A stretch of 64,000 bases of DNA from positions 3,248-67,247 of the forward strand of contig MBRE01000065.1 of NCBI GenBank assembly GCA_001698425.1, in the 5' to 3' direction. Both the position numbers and the translations under genes were made by a program. Every line of letters begins with the position of its first letter. The stretch's first letter is position 1. The notes under the pieces were generated by a model. That model saw nothing but the letters and a program-made list of their open reading frames with translations. It was not told the DNA's origin and did no database searches. Shown in pieces: positions 27,505 through 36,380 of the stretch. This DNA comes from Oscillatoriales cyanobacterium USR001. Its GTDB lineage: Bacteria; Cyanobacteriota; Cyanobacteriia; Cyanobacteriales; Microcoleaceae.

Positions 27505-29274
27505 ATGAAAAAATTTTTACTTCTATGCTCATTTTTAATCGGGTTCGGCTGGTCTCTTGCTAATTTCTCAGGCTTAGCCACAGCTGGAACTTATGACAGC
27601 ATTGTGATTGACTTCCGAGAAGCAGTAGGAAGTGCAGAGATTGCCAGAGAAGTAGGCGCGATCGCATCCCAATATAGCGTTTCCCCTCAACTCAATAGCG
27701 AGTTTTCCACAGCCGATAATGTATATGTAGTCAAAGGCGATCGCACTCTCCTCAACGCCCTCAAAAATTCCCCATTAGCCAAAGATACTGAATATATCGA
27801 ACCCAACTACATCTATAAAACCTTAGAAGTTCCCAACGACCCCATGTATAACAAGCAGTGGAACCTCCGCAGCATTAACGTGGAAGCCGCTTGGAACGAA
27901 ACTAAAGGCGATGGCGTAACTGTAGCCGTAATTGACACGGGAATTACTATCGTCCCTGACTTAAAAGATACCAAATTCGTACCCGGTTACGACTTCGTGA
28001 ACGATCGCGTCGAAGCCTACGACGACAACGGACATGGCACTCATGTTGCGGGGACCGTCGCCCAATCTACCAATAACGACTACGGCGTAGCCGGTATCGC
28101 CTACGAAGCCGCTTTAATGCCCCTAAAAGTCTTAAGTGCCGAGGGTGGCGGTACAGTTGCCGACATCGCCGAAGCCATCAAATTTGCGGCTGACAACGGC
28201 GCAGATGTAATTAATATGAGTCTTGGCGGCGCTGGCGAAAGTCAAATCATGGAAGAAGCGATCGCCTACGCGCACAACAAAGGCGTTACCATCATCGCCG
28301 CCGCCGGTAACTCCGGGGAAAATTCGGCATCCTATCCCGCCCGCTATCCCCACGTTATCGCCGTTTCTGCCCTCGGTCCCGATGGCGAAATTGCCCCCTA
28401 TTCCAACTACGGCGCAGGCGTTGATATCTCTGCTCCCGGCGGTTCCGAAGCTGGTAAAATCCTGCAAAGCACCATCGATCCAGAAACCGGTGCAGAAGTA
28501 TTTGCAGGCTTCCAAGGTACTAGCATGGCAGCCCCCCACGTTGCGGGAGTTGCAGCTTTAGTGAAAGCTACAGGCGTGAAAGAACCCGAACAAATCCGCA
28601 GTATTTTATTACAATCAGCGCGAGTAGTTGCTGAAGATCCATTAAATCATTTTGGTGCCGGTCAATTAGATGCAGCGGCCGCTGTTCAATTAGCACTAAA
28701 AGGTCAAATTACTTTCCGCGATTTCTTTGGTTGGTTGCGCGATAATGGCTATCTAAATCCTGGTTTTTGGGTTGATGGTGGTGCAGTGGCGCTAATACCT
28801 AAACTGGCAATGGTGCTGGGTTCTTATTTGTTAGCTTGGTTTTTGCGAAATTATTTTCCTTTCCAATGGACCTGGGGATTTTCTGGTGGTTTAGTTGCTG
28901 GAAGTTCGGGGTTATTTTTCCTACGCGGCCTCTATATTTTTGACCTTCCCCAATGGCCTTTACGAATGATGGGTAGTTCTATTCCTGAACTGGGCAATAC
29001 TATTCAGGGTAGTACCATGCTGAATCCAATTTTTGCCAGCGTGTTAATTCCGTTTATTTTGATTGCCCTATTTTTAGGACATCAACAATGGAAATGGATC
29101 GCGATCGGTTCAACTATTGGTGTGGCTAGTTGTTTGGCGGTGAGTGCTTTTGTTACTCCTGCGGTTTGGGGTTTAGGTGTCGGTTTACCTGCACAAGTTT
29201 TCCTAATTGTCAATGCTTTATTGTGTTTAGGATTAGCACGTTTGGCACTGAAATCTGAGGTAAAAACTGTATGA
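27505..29274 (+). CDS. Subtilisin-family (S8) protease with C-terminal five-helix membrane domain
   Basis: From the ATG at 27505 the product is 589 residues (GTG at 27475 would add ten). A signal peptide (MKKFLLLCSFLIGFGWSLAN) is followed by an I9-like propeptide region and the S8 domain. Counting from the GTG, the triad is D154 (AVIDTGIT), H187 (GHGTHVAG) and S350 (GTSMAAPH), with AAGNSGEN as the oxyanion region. After residue ~430 come about five hydrophobic helices, for example LAMVLGSYLLAWFL and LIVNALLCLGLARLAL, so the protease is probably tethered to a membrane with its active domain outside. The stop overlaps the next gene by 4 bp (ATGA). Confidence 0.87.
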   Translation: MKKFLLLCSFLIGFGWSLANFSGLATAGTYDSIVIDFREAVGSAEIAREVGAIASQYSVSPQLNSEFSTADNVYVVKGDRTLLNALKNSPLAKDTEYIEPNYIYKTLEVPNDPMYNKQWNLRSINVEAAWNETKGDGVTVAVIDTGITIVPDLKDTKFVPGYDFVNDRVEAYDDNGHGTHVAGTVAQSTNNDYGVAGIAYEAALMPLKVLSAEGGGTVADIAEAIKFAADNGADVINMSLGGAGESQIMEEAIAYAHNKGVTIIAAAGNSGENSASYPARYPHVIAVSALGPDGEIAPYSNYGAGVDISAPGGSEAGKILQSTIDPETGAEVFAGFQGTSMAAPHVAGVAALVKATGVKEPEQIRSILLQSARVVAEDPLNHFGAGQLDAAAAVQLALKGQITFRDFFGWLRDNGYLNPGFWVDGGAVALIPKLAMVLGSYLLAWFLRNYFPFQWTWGFSGGLVAGSSGLFFLRGLYIFDLPQWPLRMMGSSIPELGNTIQGSTMLNPIFASVLIPFILIALFLGHQQWKWIAIGSTIGVASCLAVSAFVTPAVWGLGVGLPAQVFLIVNALLCLGLARLALKSEVKTV

Positions 29275-29498
29275 GTATCACTGTTAAAGGTGTCATCGAT
29301 CGCAAAGGTTTGGGATCTGGAACATGGGCTTTAGTGAGTGAATCTGGCGAGACTTATGAACTTAAAAATGCTTCTGCTGAGTTAAAAAAGTCTGGTCAGA
29401 AAGTCACTGTTAAAGGTGAAGTGCGAAAAGATGTGATGACTTTGGCAATGATTGGTCCTGTGTTAGAGGTGCAATCTTTTGAGGTTGATGGCGATTAG
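29271..29498 (+). CDS. Small OB-fold-like protein coupled to the membrane subtilisin
   Basis: A 75-residue protein, MSITVKGVIDRKGLGSGTWA at the N-terminus, with strand-rich segments (GTWALVSESGETYELKN, VTVKGEVRKDVMTLAMIGPV). The pattern resembles small OB-fold or DUF5818-like domains; this is a weak resemblance. The ATG overlaps the stop of the subtilisin gene (ATGA), so the two are translationally coupled, which suggests a joint function such as inhibitor, chaperone or regulator of the protease. It has no signal peptide, so it likely stays in the cytoplasm. Confidence 0.7.
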   Translation: MSITVKGVIDRKGLGSGTWALVSESGETYELKNASAELKKSGQKVTVKGEVRKDVMTLAMIGPVLEVQSFEVDGD

Positions 29499-29608
29499 TT
29501 AATCTAGGAATTAACTTCAAAAAAACCGGTTTCTTTGAAAATCCTCATTACTCCCTCCCATTAACAAGGGGAGGGTTGGGGTGGGGTAAAAAACTTACTA
29601 CTCATTTA

Positions 29609-29674
29609 GATGATTTGGTTTGTAGTAAGCGCAAAGAGCGCTAAAGCGCTTACTACAAACCTAATTATTTAATT
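29609..29674. repeat. REP-like palindromic element (copy 3)
   Basis: TTTGTAGTAAGCGC with GCGCTTACTACAAAC around AAAGAGCGCTAAA, ending TTATTTAATT. It is almost identical to the copy at 16466-16547 and lies just 3' of the clpB stop. Upstream at 29553-29585 is a CTCCC...GGGAG inverted repeat. Confidence 0.85.
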
Positions 29675-29681
29675 GCTATTC

Positions 29682-32375
29682 CTAATCTTGTTTCTTTTCA
29701 AGAGATGGCAACTCTCTCTTACTAAAAATCATCGTATCATCGACACAATCTATGACGATTGTATCACCCTCTACAAAGGTATTTTCTAACAGCTTATTTG
29801 CCAAGGGATTTTCTAACTCGCGCTGAATCGCCCGTTTCAAAGGACGCGCACCATACGTCGGATCGTAACCGACATCAGTAATATAATTTTTCGCCGCATC
29901 GGACAACTGCAAATTAATTTTTTGATCTCCTAATAATCTTTCAATTCTCTTCACTTGAATGCTGACAATTTGCCGTAATTCTGTCTTACTCAAAGCATGG
30001 AATAAGATGATATCATCAACGCGGTTAAGAAATTCTGGTCGGAAGTGCGATCGCAAAGCATCTGTTACTCGTTTGTACATCATTTCGTACTTAGAATCGT
30101 CGCCAGCTACATCTAAAATATGATCGCTACCAATATTGCTAGTCATTACAATCACAGTATTTCTAAAATCAACAACTCTTCCCTGAGAATCGGTAATTCT
30201 ACCATCATCTAAGACTTGCAATAAAATGTTAAAAACATCCGGGTGTGCCTTTTCCACTTCATCAAATAACACCACTGAATAAGGGTGACGGCGCACTGCT
30301 TCGGAAAGTTGACCACCTTCATCGTAACCCACATATCCGGGCGGTGCTCCCACTAATCGCGAGACGCTATGTTTCTCCATATATTCCGACATATCTATGC
30401 GGAGAATTGCATCATCGCTATCAAATAGAAACTCAGCTAATGCGCGGGCTAATTCAGTTTTTCCCACGCCCGTTGGTCCCATAAATAAGAAGGAACCGAT
30501 CGGTCTACCGGGATCTTTCATACCAGCGCGAGCGCGACGAATGGCGGCGGAAACTGCTTCTACGGCTTCATGTTGACCGATAACTCGCTGATGTAAATGT
30601 TTCTCTAATTGTAATAGTTTTTGTCGCTCCGATTCTAATAATCTATTAACAGGTATTCCGGTCCATTTGGCAACTATTTCGGCAATGTCGGCGGCGGTGA
30701 CTTGTTCCCGTAGTAATGATGATCCTTCAGATTGTAACTTCAAAAGTTCGGCTTCCTTGGCTTCGCGATCGCGCACCGCAGTCTCCAATCTGCCATACTT
30801 TAATTGGGCCGCCTTATTCAAATCGTAAGCCCTTTCTGCCTGTTCAATTTGTACCCTTAACTCATCTTCTTCTGCCTTCAACTTATTAATCGCATCTAAG
30901 GATTGCTTTTCTCCTTGCCACTGAGATGATAACTTTTCCTGCTTTTCTTTCAAATTATCAATTTCTGATTGGATGCGTTCTAATCTAGTAGCTACTCCCA
31001 GATTTTGCGCCCCTTTACCTTCCCCTTCAATTGATAACTTTTCCATTTCTAACTGCATCACCCGCCGATCAATTTGTTCTAATTCTGCGGGTTTAGAAGT
31101 AATCTCCATTTTCAATTGGGCTGCCGCTTCATCTACTAAGTCAATGGCTTTATCTGGTAAAAAGCGATCGGCAATATAACGAGAAGATAAAGTTGCCGCC
31201 GCCACCAAAGCCGAGTCTAATATTTTCACCCCATGATGTCGCTCATAACGGTCTTTTAGTCCGCGTAAAATTGAAATCGTATCTTCTACACTGGGTTGAT
31301 CGACAAATACTGGTTGAAATCGCCGTTCTAAGGCAGGATCTTTTTGAATATTCTTGCGAAATTCATCGAGAGTTGTTGCCCCAATACAGCGCAATTCTCC
31401 CCTCGCTAACATCGGTTTCAACAAGTTACCGGCATCCATGCCCGAACCCGAACTACCGCCGCCGCCCGTACCGACAACGGTGTGTAATTCATCAATAAAT
31501 AAAACAATTTGACCATCAGAATTGATGACTTCTCGCAATACTCCTCTGAGGCGTTCTTCAAATTCTCCTCGGAATTTTGCCCCCGCAATTAAGCTACCCA
31601 TATCGAGGGAAAATAACTGTCTATTTTTCAGAGATTCCGGTACATCACCGTTAACAATTCTCTGGGCTAAACCTTCGGCGATCGCAGTTTTTCCTACCCC
31701 CGGATCGCCAATCAATACCGGATTATTTTTTTGACGACGCGAGAGAACTTGAACAACGCGGCGAATTTCCTCATCGCGACCAATTACCGGGTCAAGTTTT
31801 CCAGTTTTTGCTGCTTCTGTTAAATCGCGACCAAACTTAGTTAAAACATCATAAGTTGACTCAGGATTTTGGTCTTGAACTTTTGCAGAACCCCGGACAG
31901 ATTTAATTGCTTCTTCCAATTTTTGGCGATCGATTACTTTAGTAGGAGGAGTGCGATCGTAACCGGGACGAGAGGGCGGTCCTTCCACTTTTGTTAATAG
32001 GCGGCGGCCTATTCTTTCATCTTCTATAAAAGCAATTAATAAATGTTCGATCGCGATAAAACCATCCTGCCAAGTTTGTCTAGCAGTTTCAGCATTATCT
32101 AGCATGACTTCCAGACCGCGCCCCAAGTAAAGTTGATCGGCATTGGCAACCCTCGGTTGCCGTTTGGCAAAGGCTTCTAGTTGCTGGGACAGCTTTGCCG
32201 GGTCAATTCCCGCTTTCGTCAGGATATTATTAGCTAAACCTTGCTGTTCTAGGAGGGCGATCGCTAAATGTTCGACCTCTAGCTGTTGATTGGCAAAGCG
32301 GCGGGCTACATCCTGGGATTTGACAATACCTTCCCAGGCTTTATCGGTAAATTTGCTAGGGTCTGTTGGCTGCAC
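29682..32375 (-). CDS. clpB: ClpB disaggregase (Hsp100)
   Basis: An 897-residue AAA+ chaperone of the ClpB type. An N-terminal Clp-N domain (residues 1-150) is followed by NBD1 with Walker A GDPGVGKT at 223-230, the long middle coiled-coil (residues ~410-530), and NBD2 with Walker [10 protein letters not shown] near 632-640. The middle domain and absence of a ClpP loop separate ClpB from ClpA/ClpC. It rescues aggregated proteins with DnaK and is ATP-driven in the cytoplasm. It starts at ATG 32375, [10 protein letters not shown]. It is one of perhaps two ClpB paralogues in cyanobacteria; which one cannot be told here. Its 5' flank carries the MITE-like element. Confidence 0.95.
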   Translation of the reverse strand: MQPTDPSKFTDKAWEGIVKSQDVARRFANQQLEVEHLAIALLEQQGLANNILTKAGIDPAKLSQQLEAFAKRQPRVANADQLYLGRGLEVMLDNAETARQTWQDGFIAIEHLLIAFIEDERIGRRLLTKVEGPPSRPGYDRTPPTKVIDRQKLEEAIKSVRGSAKVQDQNPESTYDVLTKFGRDLTEAAKTGKLDPVIGRDEEIRRVVQVLSRRQKNNPVLIGDPGVGKTAIAEGLAQRIVNGDVPESLKNRQLFSLDMGSLIAGAKFRGEFEERLRGVLREVINSDGQIVLFIDELHTVVGTGGGGSSGSGMDAGNLLKPMLARGELRCIGATTLDEFRKNIQKDPALERRFQPVFVDQPSVEDTISILRGLKDRYERHHGVKILDSALVAAATLSSRYIADRFLPDKAIDLVDEAAAQLKMEITSKPAELEQIDRRVMQLEMEKLSIEGEGKGAQNLGVATRLERIQSEIDNLKEKQEKLSSQWQGEKQSLDAINKLKAEEDELRVQIEQAERAYDLNKAAQLKYGRLETAVRDREAKEAELLKLQSEGSSLLREQVTAADIAEIVAKWTGIPVNRLLESERQKLLQLEKHLHQRVIGQHEAVEAVSAAIRRARAGMKDPGRPIGSFLFMGPTGVGKTELARALAEFLFDSDDAILRIDMSEYMEKHSVSRLVGAPPGYVGYDEGGQLSEAVRRHPYSVVLFDEVEKAHPDVFNILLQVLDDGRITDSQGRVVDFRNTVIVMTSNIGSDHILDVAGDDSKYEMMYKRVTDALRSHFRPEFLNRVDDIILFHALSKTELRQIVSIQVKRIERLLGDQKINLQLSDAAKNYITDVGYDPTYGARPLKRAIQRELENPLANKLLENTFVEGDTIVIDCVDDTMIFSKRELPSLEKKQD

Positions 32376-32445
32376 GGTTTTTCCTCATTCTCGAAGGGAT
32401 TTTTAGTTGTCCCTTCAGATATACTCTCATAACTATGATAGAGGT

Positions 32446-32573
32446 TATACCAATTCTTTTGCATTAATACTACAGTTTTCGGGGCGGGTTTTTGAAGATT
32501 TTGGCGAATTGCGGTGATTGTTGGCGAACCCGCCCCTACCCAAACTGTGGCAAACTTTTTTATAAATGGTATT
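32446..32573. mobile_element. MITE-like element, complete copy (~127 bp)
   Basis: Starts ATACCAATTCT and ends AATGGTATT, with internal CGGGGCGGGTT / AACCCGCCCC. Nearly identical to 12584-12711. It sits between clpB and the PD-(D/E)XK gene; the open frame of the latter extends into it, but the genuine ATG is outside. Confidence 0.78.
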
Positions 32574-32628
32574 AAACAGGTGTTTGAGTCTTTTGGGATT
32601 TAAAGAAAAATTAAGGAGGAAATTTAAT

Positions 32629-33231
32629 ATGGCTTATAGCGATTTCAAACTCAATGAACTGGTTAAACAATTTGACTTAACTATAACTGAAAACCTAGAT
32701 TTATTTGTTGATATACCCGAAGTACAACCTAGCGAAAATCTCAAATTTTCATTAAAAGAAAATGCCTCACTCGCCTTGGATATCAACACAGAAAAAGCCC
32801 GCTCCGAGATGATTATTGCTCCAATATTACTGGAAGTAAGGCGACAGGTTAATTATCAAGTTGGTCTATTTTCTGGTTCCGAATTTAATGTGGCTCCCGA
32901 AAAAGGATTAAATGGGACTTGTGATTTTTTAATGAGTTTATCACCAGAAAGATTGTTTATCAAAGCACCGATTATTATGCTGGTTGAGGCCAAAAAAGAA
33001 GATATTAAAGCGGGATTGGGACAATGTGTAGCTGAAATGTTAGCTGCTCAGTTGTTTAACGAACGAGAAGAAAATGAAATTAAAACAATTTATGGAGCCG
33101 TAACATCGGGAACGAATTGGAGATTTTTAAAATTAGAGGGCAAGATTGTTTATATTGATACGATCGAGTATTATCTTAGAGATGTGGAAAAAATTTTAGG
33201 CATCTTATTAAGCCCATTGGTGTCAACTTAA
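32629..33231 (+). CDS. PD-(D/E)XK-type nuclease-like protein, 200 aa
   Basis: The start ATG at 32629 has GGAGG about ten bases upstream and gives MAYSDFKLNE; the frame further up runs into the MITE-like element. A restriction-endonuclease-like active site is visible: E60, D99 in CDFLM, E120-A-K122 in MLVEAKKEDIKAGLGQ, then Q132. This matches the order and spacing of the PD-(D/E)XK superfamily. It is a common but uncharacterised cyanobacterial protein type. Its place beside Rpn and toxin-antitoxin genes hints at a defence or mobile-DNA role, which is inference. Confidence 0.65.
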   Translation: MAYSDFKLNELVKQFDLTITENLDLFVDIPEVQPSENLKFSLKENASLALDINTEKARSEMIIAPILLEVRRQVNYQVGLFSGSEFNVAPEKGLNGTCDFLMSLSPERLFIKAPIIMLVEAKKEDIKAGLGQCVAEMLAAQLFNEREENEIKTIYGAVTSGTNWRFLKLEGKIVYIDTIEYYLRDVEKILGILLSPLVST

Positions 33232-33303
33232 GGACTGTTACGGGCGTGCGATCGCGATTTTCATGGTAAAATACCATAAAAATTATCACCCTTCAATAAT
33301 TGT

Positions 33304-34149
33304 GTGAAAACCGATCCAATCTTTTATCGAATATTTCTGATATTTCCTGGGATATTTTTTGAATTAATTAACCAATCCCCGGAATTAGCAAATGCCTATC
33401 AATTTTCTGCCGTTGAAGTCAAACAACTCTCTTTTCGCCTAGATGGAGTTTTTTTACCTAAGCCAAAAGTCAATGAACCCATTTATTTTGTCGAAGTACA
33501 GTTTCAAGTTGACACAACTTTTTACTCTCGTTTCTTTTCCGAAATTTTCCTTTATCTGGATAAAACAAAACTCCAAAATGATTGGCGAGGAGTGGTGATT
33601 TATCCGACGAGAAGTGTGGAATCAAAAGATACTTTCCGGTATCAGGAATTATTGCAGCTTCCGCGAGTACAACGCATATATTTAGATGAGTTGGAAGTAA
33701 CAGCGCCGTCTGTTGGACTCGAAACGATAAAATTAGTAGTAGAATCAGAAGAGACGGCTGTAAGCAAGGCTAAGGTGTTGATTGAGCAAGTTAAGGAGGA
33801 GATGAGGGATGGCATAGAACAGCGAGATATGATACAGTTGATAGAGACGATTATTGTGTACAAATTTACCAACAAAAGTCGAAAGGAGATAGAAGCTATG
33901 TTAGGTTTAGGTGATTTGCGACAGACACGGGTTTATCAAGAAGCTTTGGAGGAAGGTAAGTTAGAAGGAAAACGTGAAGGTAAGTTAGAAGGAAAACGTG
34001 AAGGTAAGTTAGAAGGAAAACGTGAAGGTAAGTTAGAAACTGTACCTTTGATGTTAAAACTGGGTGCTACTGCGGAACAAATAGCTGAGGCTTTGGGTTT
34101 GAATGTAGAGGATGTGCGAAAAGCGGCTCAAGAAAATTCTACTAATTGA
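33304..34149 (+). CDS. Rpn-family (DUF2887) putative recombination-promoting nuclease
   Basis: A 281-residue DUF2887/Rpn-type protein. The N-terminus MKTDPIFYRIFLIFPGIFFE is family-typical, and catalytic-type residues are D47 (RLDGVF) and E64-x-Q66 (VEVQFQ). A conserved central helix ends at EAMLGLGDLRQTRVYQEALE, followed by a tract EGKLEGKR repeated about four times from a 24 bp DNA repeat, then a C-terminal helix pair. GTG start at 33304. An in-frame ATG at codon 199 (33898) has AAGGAG nine bases upstream. Rpn proteins cut DNA and have been linked to phage defence; activity here is inferred. Confidence 0.72.
   Translation: MKTDPIFYRIFLIFPGIFFELINQSPELANAYQFSAVEVKQLSFRLDGVFLPKPKVNEPIYFVEVQFQVDTTFYSRFFSEIFLYLDKTKLQNDWRGVVIYPTRSVESKDTFRYQELLQLPRVQRIYLDELEVTAPSVGLETIKLVVESEETAVSKAKVLIEQVKEEMRDGIEQRDMIQLIETIIVYKFTNKSRKEIEAMLGLGDLRQTRVYQEALEEGKLEGKREGKLEGKREGKLEGKREGKLETVPLMLKLGATAEQIAEALGLNVEDVRKAAQENSTN
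33898..34149 (+). CDS. Candidate intragenic C-terminal product (83 aa) of the DUF2887/Rpn gene
   Basis: Internal ATG at 33898-33900 with AAGGAG at 33883-33888 and a 9-base spacer. The product would be MLGLGDLRQTRVYQEALEEG and onward: the repeat tract plus C-terminus, without the nuclease part. Its position (codon 199) corresponds to codon 200 in the two DUF4351 Rpn genes. By analogy to intragenic RpnS proteins it may be an antitoxin. Confidence 0.4.
   Translation: MLGLGDLRQTRVYQEALEEGKLEGKREGKLEGKREGKLEGKREGKLETVPLMLKLGATAEQIAEALGLNVEDVRKAAQENSTN
33955..34038 (+). repeat. 24 bp in-frame tandem repeat in the DUF2887/Rpn gene
   Basis: About three and a half copies of a 24 bp unit of the type GGTAAGTTAGAAGGAAAACG, encoding GKLEGKRE. 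Frame-neutral copy-number change is possible. Confidence 0.88.
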
Positions 34150-34229
34150 TGGGTTGATGGTATTGTTTGACAGGAATTGCCTGCTTTTTTTGTTAATAAT
34201 TAAAGTATGCGATTGCGCTTCTGAATTGA

Positions 34230-34279
34230 CTTCAGAGAAAAAGCGATCGCGCTGCTTTGGGAAGTGCGATCGCTTTTAT
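34230..34279. terminator. HIP1-stem hairpin (copy 1), likely bidirectional terminator
   Basis: AAAAAGCGATCGC and GCGATCGCTTTTA arms flank a loop with TTTGGGAAGT. Both stem arms are HIP1 octamers with A/T flanks. It lies between the convergent ends of the DUF2887 gene and the small gene at 34276. A second copy is at 35020-35066. Confidence 0.55.
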
Positions 34280-34533
34280 CCGAAAGGATTATCAAATGGT
34301 TTAGGCAAAAAAGCTAAAGGTATAATTGATTGATGTTTATGATCTACTAAACACTCTATACCTCTATAATCTTGGCAGTTTAACGGTGCAATTGAATAAA
34401 ATCGTGGGACGTTTCTTCTCTCAAGCTGTATCCTTTGTGTCCAAGATTCTAATTGTGCTAAAATAGACTCCGCTTGTTCATCATCAAGACTATCTAGGAT
34501 TTGTTCTATAGGATCGAGCCAGACTTGATACAC
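34276..34533 (-). CDS. Small hypothetical protein, 85 aa
   Basis: I do not recognise a family. It is an 85-residue soluble protein with a helical, acidic N-terminus (DPIEQILDSLDDEQAESILA) and a basic C-terminal half containing a RIQLERRN and a DHKHQS segment. It starts at GTG 34533 without a Shine-Dalgarno. The gene after it in the opposite direction of travel, at 34639-34917, is also small, and both lie between two HIP1-stem hairpins. A toxin-antitoxin pair is conceivable but unsupported by motifs. Confidence 0.4.
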   Translation of the reverse strand: MYQVWLDPIEQILDSLDDEQAESILAQLESWTQRIQLERRNVPRFYSIAPLNCQDYRGIECLVDHKHQSIIPLAFLPKPFDNPFG

Positions 34534-34638
34534 CTGATTTACTGCTAATTGATAAAGTTATAACTAAATTACAGTAATTTTGGCATGGTTAAGCGTACCT
34601 GACAATTTATAAGCGAATTGTCAGAGTGAAATTTATCG

Positions 34639-34917
34639 TCAGCGCGAGTCTGATGTTATTTTTGAGAAACGGCGTTTTCTATAATCATCTAAGGTAACAA
34701 AACCTCCTTTTTCGCAGGCTTGTAACCCTTTAATAATTTCCTGCTGTTTTTCTGTTGGTAGATCGCTAAACTTAATGGTTTGACAGTCTGTATTTGAGTC
34801 AATGTCAAATTTGCTAAGAGTAGCATTAGGTTGGCTGAGTCTGGCTAATTCTTCTTGGGCTATTTGCGCTACAACTAGGTTCGGAGTTTTTGTTGTACCT
34901 TGGGTTATAGGTGTCAT
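34639..34917 (-). CDS. Small hypothetical protein, 92 aa
   Basis: From the ATG at 34917 the protein has 92 residues (TTG at 34953 would add 12). It is acidic to neutral and helical, with EELARLSQPNATLSKFDIDS and a C-terminal GGFVTLDDYRKRRFSK. No family is recognised. It is upstream of the 85-residue gene on the same strand, 105 bp apart, so they could be one transcript. A promoter for both probably lies in 34918-35015, next to the second HIP1 hairpin. Confidence 0.45.
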   Translation of the reverse strand: MTPITQGTTKTPNLVVAQIAQEELARLSQPNATLSKFDIDSNTDCQTIKFSDLPTEKQQEIIKGLQACEKGGFVTLDDYRKRRFSKITSDSR

Positions 34918-35019
34918 AACTTTGACTCTTAAATATATTGTGGGATTTTTCAATTTTGCTTGGGTAAATTGTACACCCTTAATTAGTAAAATGTCAATAC
35001 CTATTTTATGTTTAAAAGA

Positions 35020-35066
35020 AAAGCGATCGCGATTCTTTGGGAAGTGCGATCGCCTTTATTTATGGG
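35020..35066. terminator. HIP1-stem hairpin (copy 2)
   Basis: AAAAGCGATCGCG pairs with GTGCGATCGCCTTT around TTCTTTGGGAA, near-identical to 34230-34279. It lies about 30 bp past the stop of the minus-strand M23/RTX gene and can serve as its terminator. Confidence 0.55.
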
Positions 35067-35095
35067 TCAGCTATCTAGCCAAATTCAATCAGGTA

Positions 35096-36166
35096 TTAAG
35101 CGCTGATGAAGTCTCTTGTAGATAACTGAATGGTATTGTTTCTGGTGGAGGTATTTAGGGAAACTGCAAAGACTTCACTCGGATTTGTTTTCAAAACAAT
35201 CGCTGTATCATTAGCAGAATAGCCATATTGATTGCCCGGTCGTAGTTCATATTGATTCAGGCTCCCTTGAACTTTGATCTTATCACCTTGAGCGCTAGAA
35301 AAGTCTTGAATAACTCCCCAACTGCGACCAATGTAACCCTTCCCGTACCAATCTCCGATCACGAAAGTATCAGCACCGGAATCACCACGTAGTTGATCGA
35401 CTTCTCCATTGCCACTGGCAGAATATAAGAAACCATCAAGAATATCGTTTCCTGCACCACCAATTAAGGTGTCATTGCCACCTAAACCAGAAAGTTTATC
35501 ATTCCCACCTGCACCAGTTAAAATGTCGTTGCCAGGGCCGCCAGTTAGATTCAGATCGTTGTTTCCACCGCCGTTGTTACCGCCACCGCTACCATTATTT
35601 AGCTTTGAAAATGCTTCGAGAGGACTCATAGTTTCTCGCAAAATAAAGTTCTGATCGGTGCTTGCTCCATTCGTAACTGTATAGTTACGGCGGTTTGGCT
35701 GGACTTCCAAATGGAGGTGTGGCGCTCCTGGGTTGCCAATACTAGCAAATTGCTGCCCAGTGTTGACTCGACTGCCAATAGGGACTTGAAGATTCTGCAA
35801 ATGACCGTAGACCCAAAGGTTGCCATCAGTTCCTTGAATTCCAACAAAACGGTTATTGCTTTGTGGGGTTCTTTGCAACTCTATTAAAGTACCGCCTACA
35901 GCAGCTTGAACTGGTGTTTCTAATGGAGCGCCAATGTCAATTCCAGCGTGCCAAGTACCCAAACCATTACGGTAACTTTGGTCGAAGGCATAACCAGCAG
36001 TTATCTTGACTTGGGGGCTAACTTCTCGCTTCAGAATTGTCCTCACAAGGTTGCGATAGACTTGCTGAACTTCGCCTGAACTTTCTCCATTAGAGGTGTT
36101 TCCATCAAATAAAATGTCATCACCACTAGCGCGATCCCATTCATTACTATTTGTTGGTAAAGGCAT
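35096..36166 (-). CDS. M23-family metallopeptidase with RTX calcium-binding repeats
   Basis: A 356-residue protein from the ATG at 36166, which has AAGGAG eight bases upstream; the longer frame to 36277 runs through the operator-like repeats and is less likely. The LytM/M23 zinc site is complete: H73-x3-D77 (WHAGIDIG), H122 (YGHL) and H150-x-H152 (PHLHLEV). Then a glycine/asparagine linker and RTX nonapeptides (GGPGNDILTG type, about four) lead to a beta-rich C-terminus. M23 enzymes cut peptidoglycan cross-links or glycine-rich peptides; RTX suggests export by type I secretion and Ca2+-dependent folding. It is divergent from the STAND regulator gene across ~215 bp. Confidence 0.85.
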   Translation of the reverse strand: MPLPTNSNEWDRASGDDILFDGNTSNGESSGEVQQVYRNLVRTILKREVSPQVKITAGYAFDQSYRNGLGTWHAGIDIGAPLETPVQAAVGGTLIELQRTPQSNNRFVGIQGTDGNLWVYGHLQNLQVPIGSRVNTGQQFASIGNPGAPHLHLEVQPNRRNYTVTNGASTDQNFILRETMSPLEAFSKLNNGSGGGNNGGGNNDLNLTGGPGNDILTGAGGNDKLSGLGGNDTLIGGAGNDILDGFLYSASGNGEVDQLRGDSGADTFVIGDWYGKGYIGRSWGVIQDFSSAQGDKIKVQGSLNQYELRPGNQYGYSANDTAIVLKTNPSEVFAVSLNTSTRNNTIQLSTRDFISA

Positions 36167-36260
36167 TGCATTAGCTCCTTTTATATTGAATTGATTGGAA
36201 AGTTTTTTACCTAAATTTCCTTCCCACATTTCTACTATCCCAGATACAAATTGGTATGCC

Positions 36261-36342
36261 GGCTCACTTCGGCTCATCTTTTTAGCTCACTAAATAGCTC
36301 ACTAAATGGCTCACTGCTTCTCTTAGTGAACCAAAGTGAGCT
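36261..36342. promoter_or_regulatory. Operator-like array of GCTCACT motifs
   Basis: The motif (A/G)GCTCACT occurs as direct copies at 36261, 36284, 36296 and 36308 (the last three exactly 12 bases apart), a degenerate copy GGCTCATC at 36271, and inverted copies AGTGAACC at 36325 and AGTGAGCT at 36335. It lies between the divergent M23/RTX and HTH-STAND genes. Iterated and inverted spacing is typical of a transcription-factor operator. The HTH-STAND protein is the natural candidate binder, by inference. Confidence 0.65.
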
Positions 36343-36380
36343 AAAATCGGATGAGAACACCGTAGGGGTAATGGTGAAGT

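Noticed and set aside
32566-32628. Upstream extension of the PD-(D/E)XK gene (21 extra residues)
   Set aside because: The extension begins inside the MITE-like element; the ATG at 32629 with GGAGG is clearly better.
34112-34333. 73-residue plus-strand frame after the DUF2887 gene
   Set aside because: Overlaps the end of the Rpn gene, the HIP1 hairpin and the convergent small gene; no start signal.
36167-36277. Upstream extension of the M23/RTX gene to ATG 36277
   Set aside because: It would run through the operator-like repeats; ATG 36166 has AAGGAG at an ideal distance, although the longer form cannot be fully excluded.
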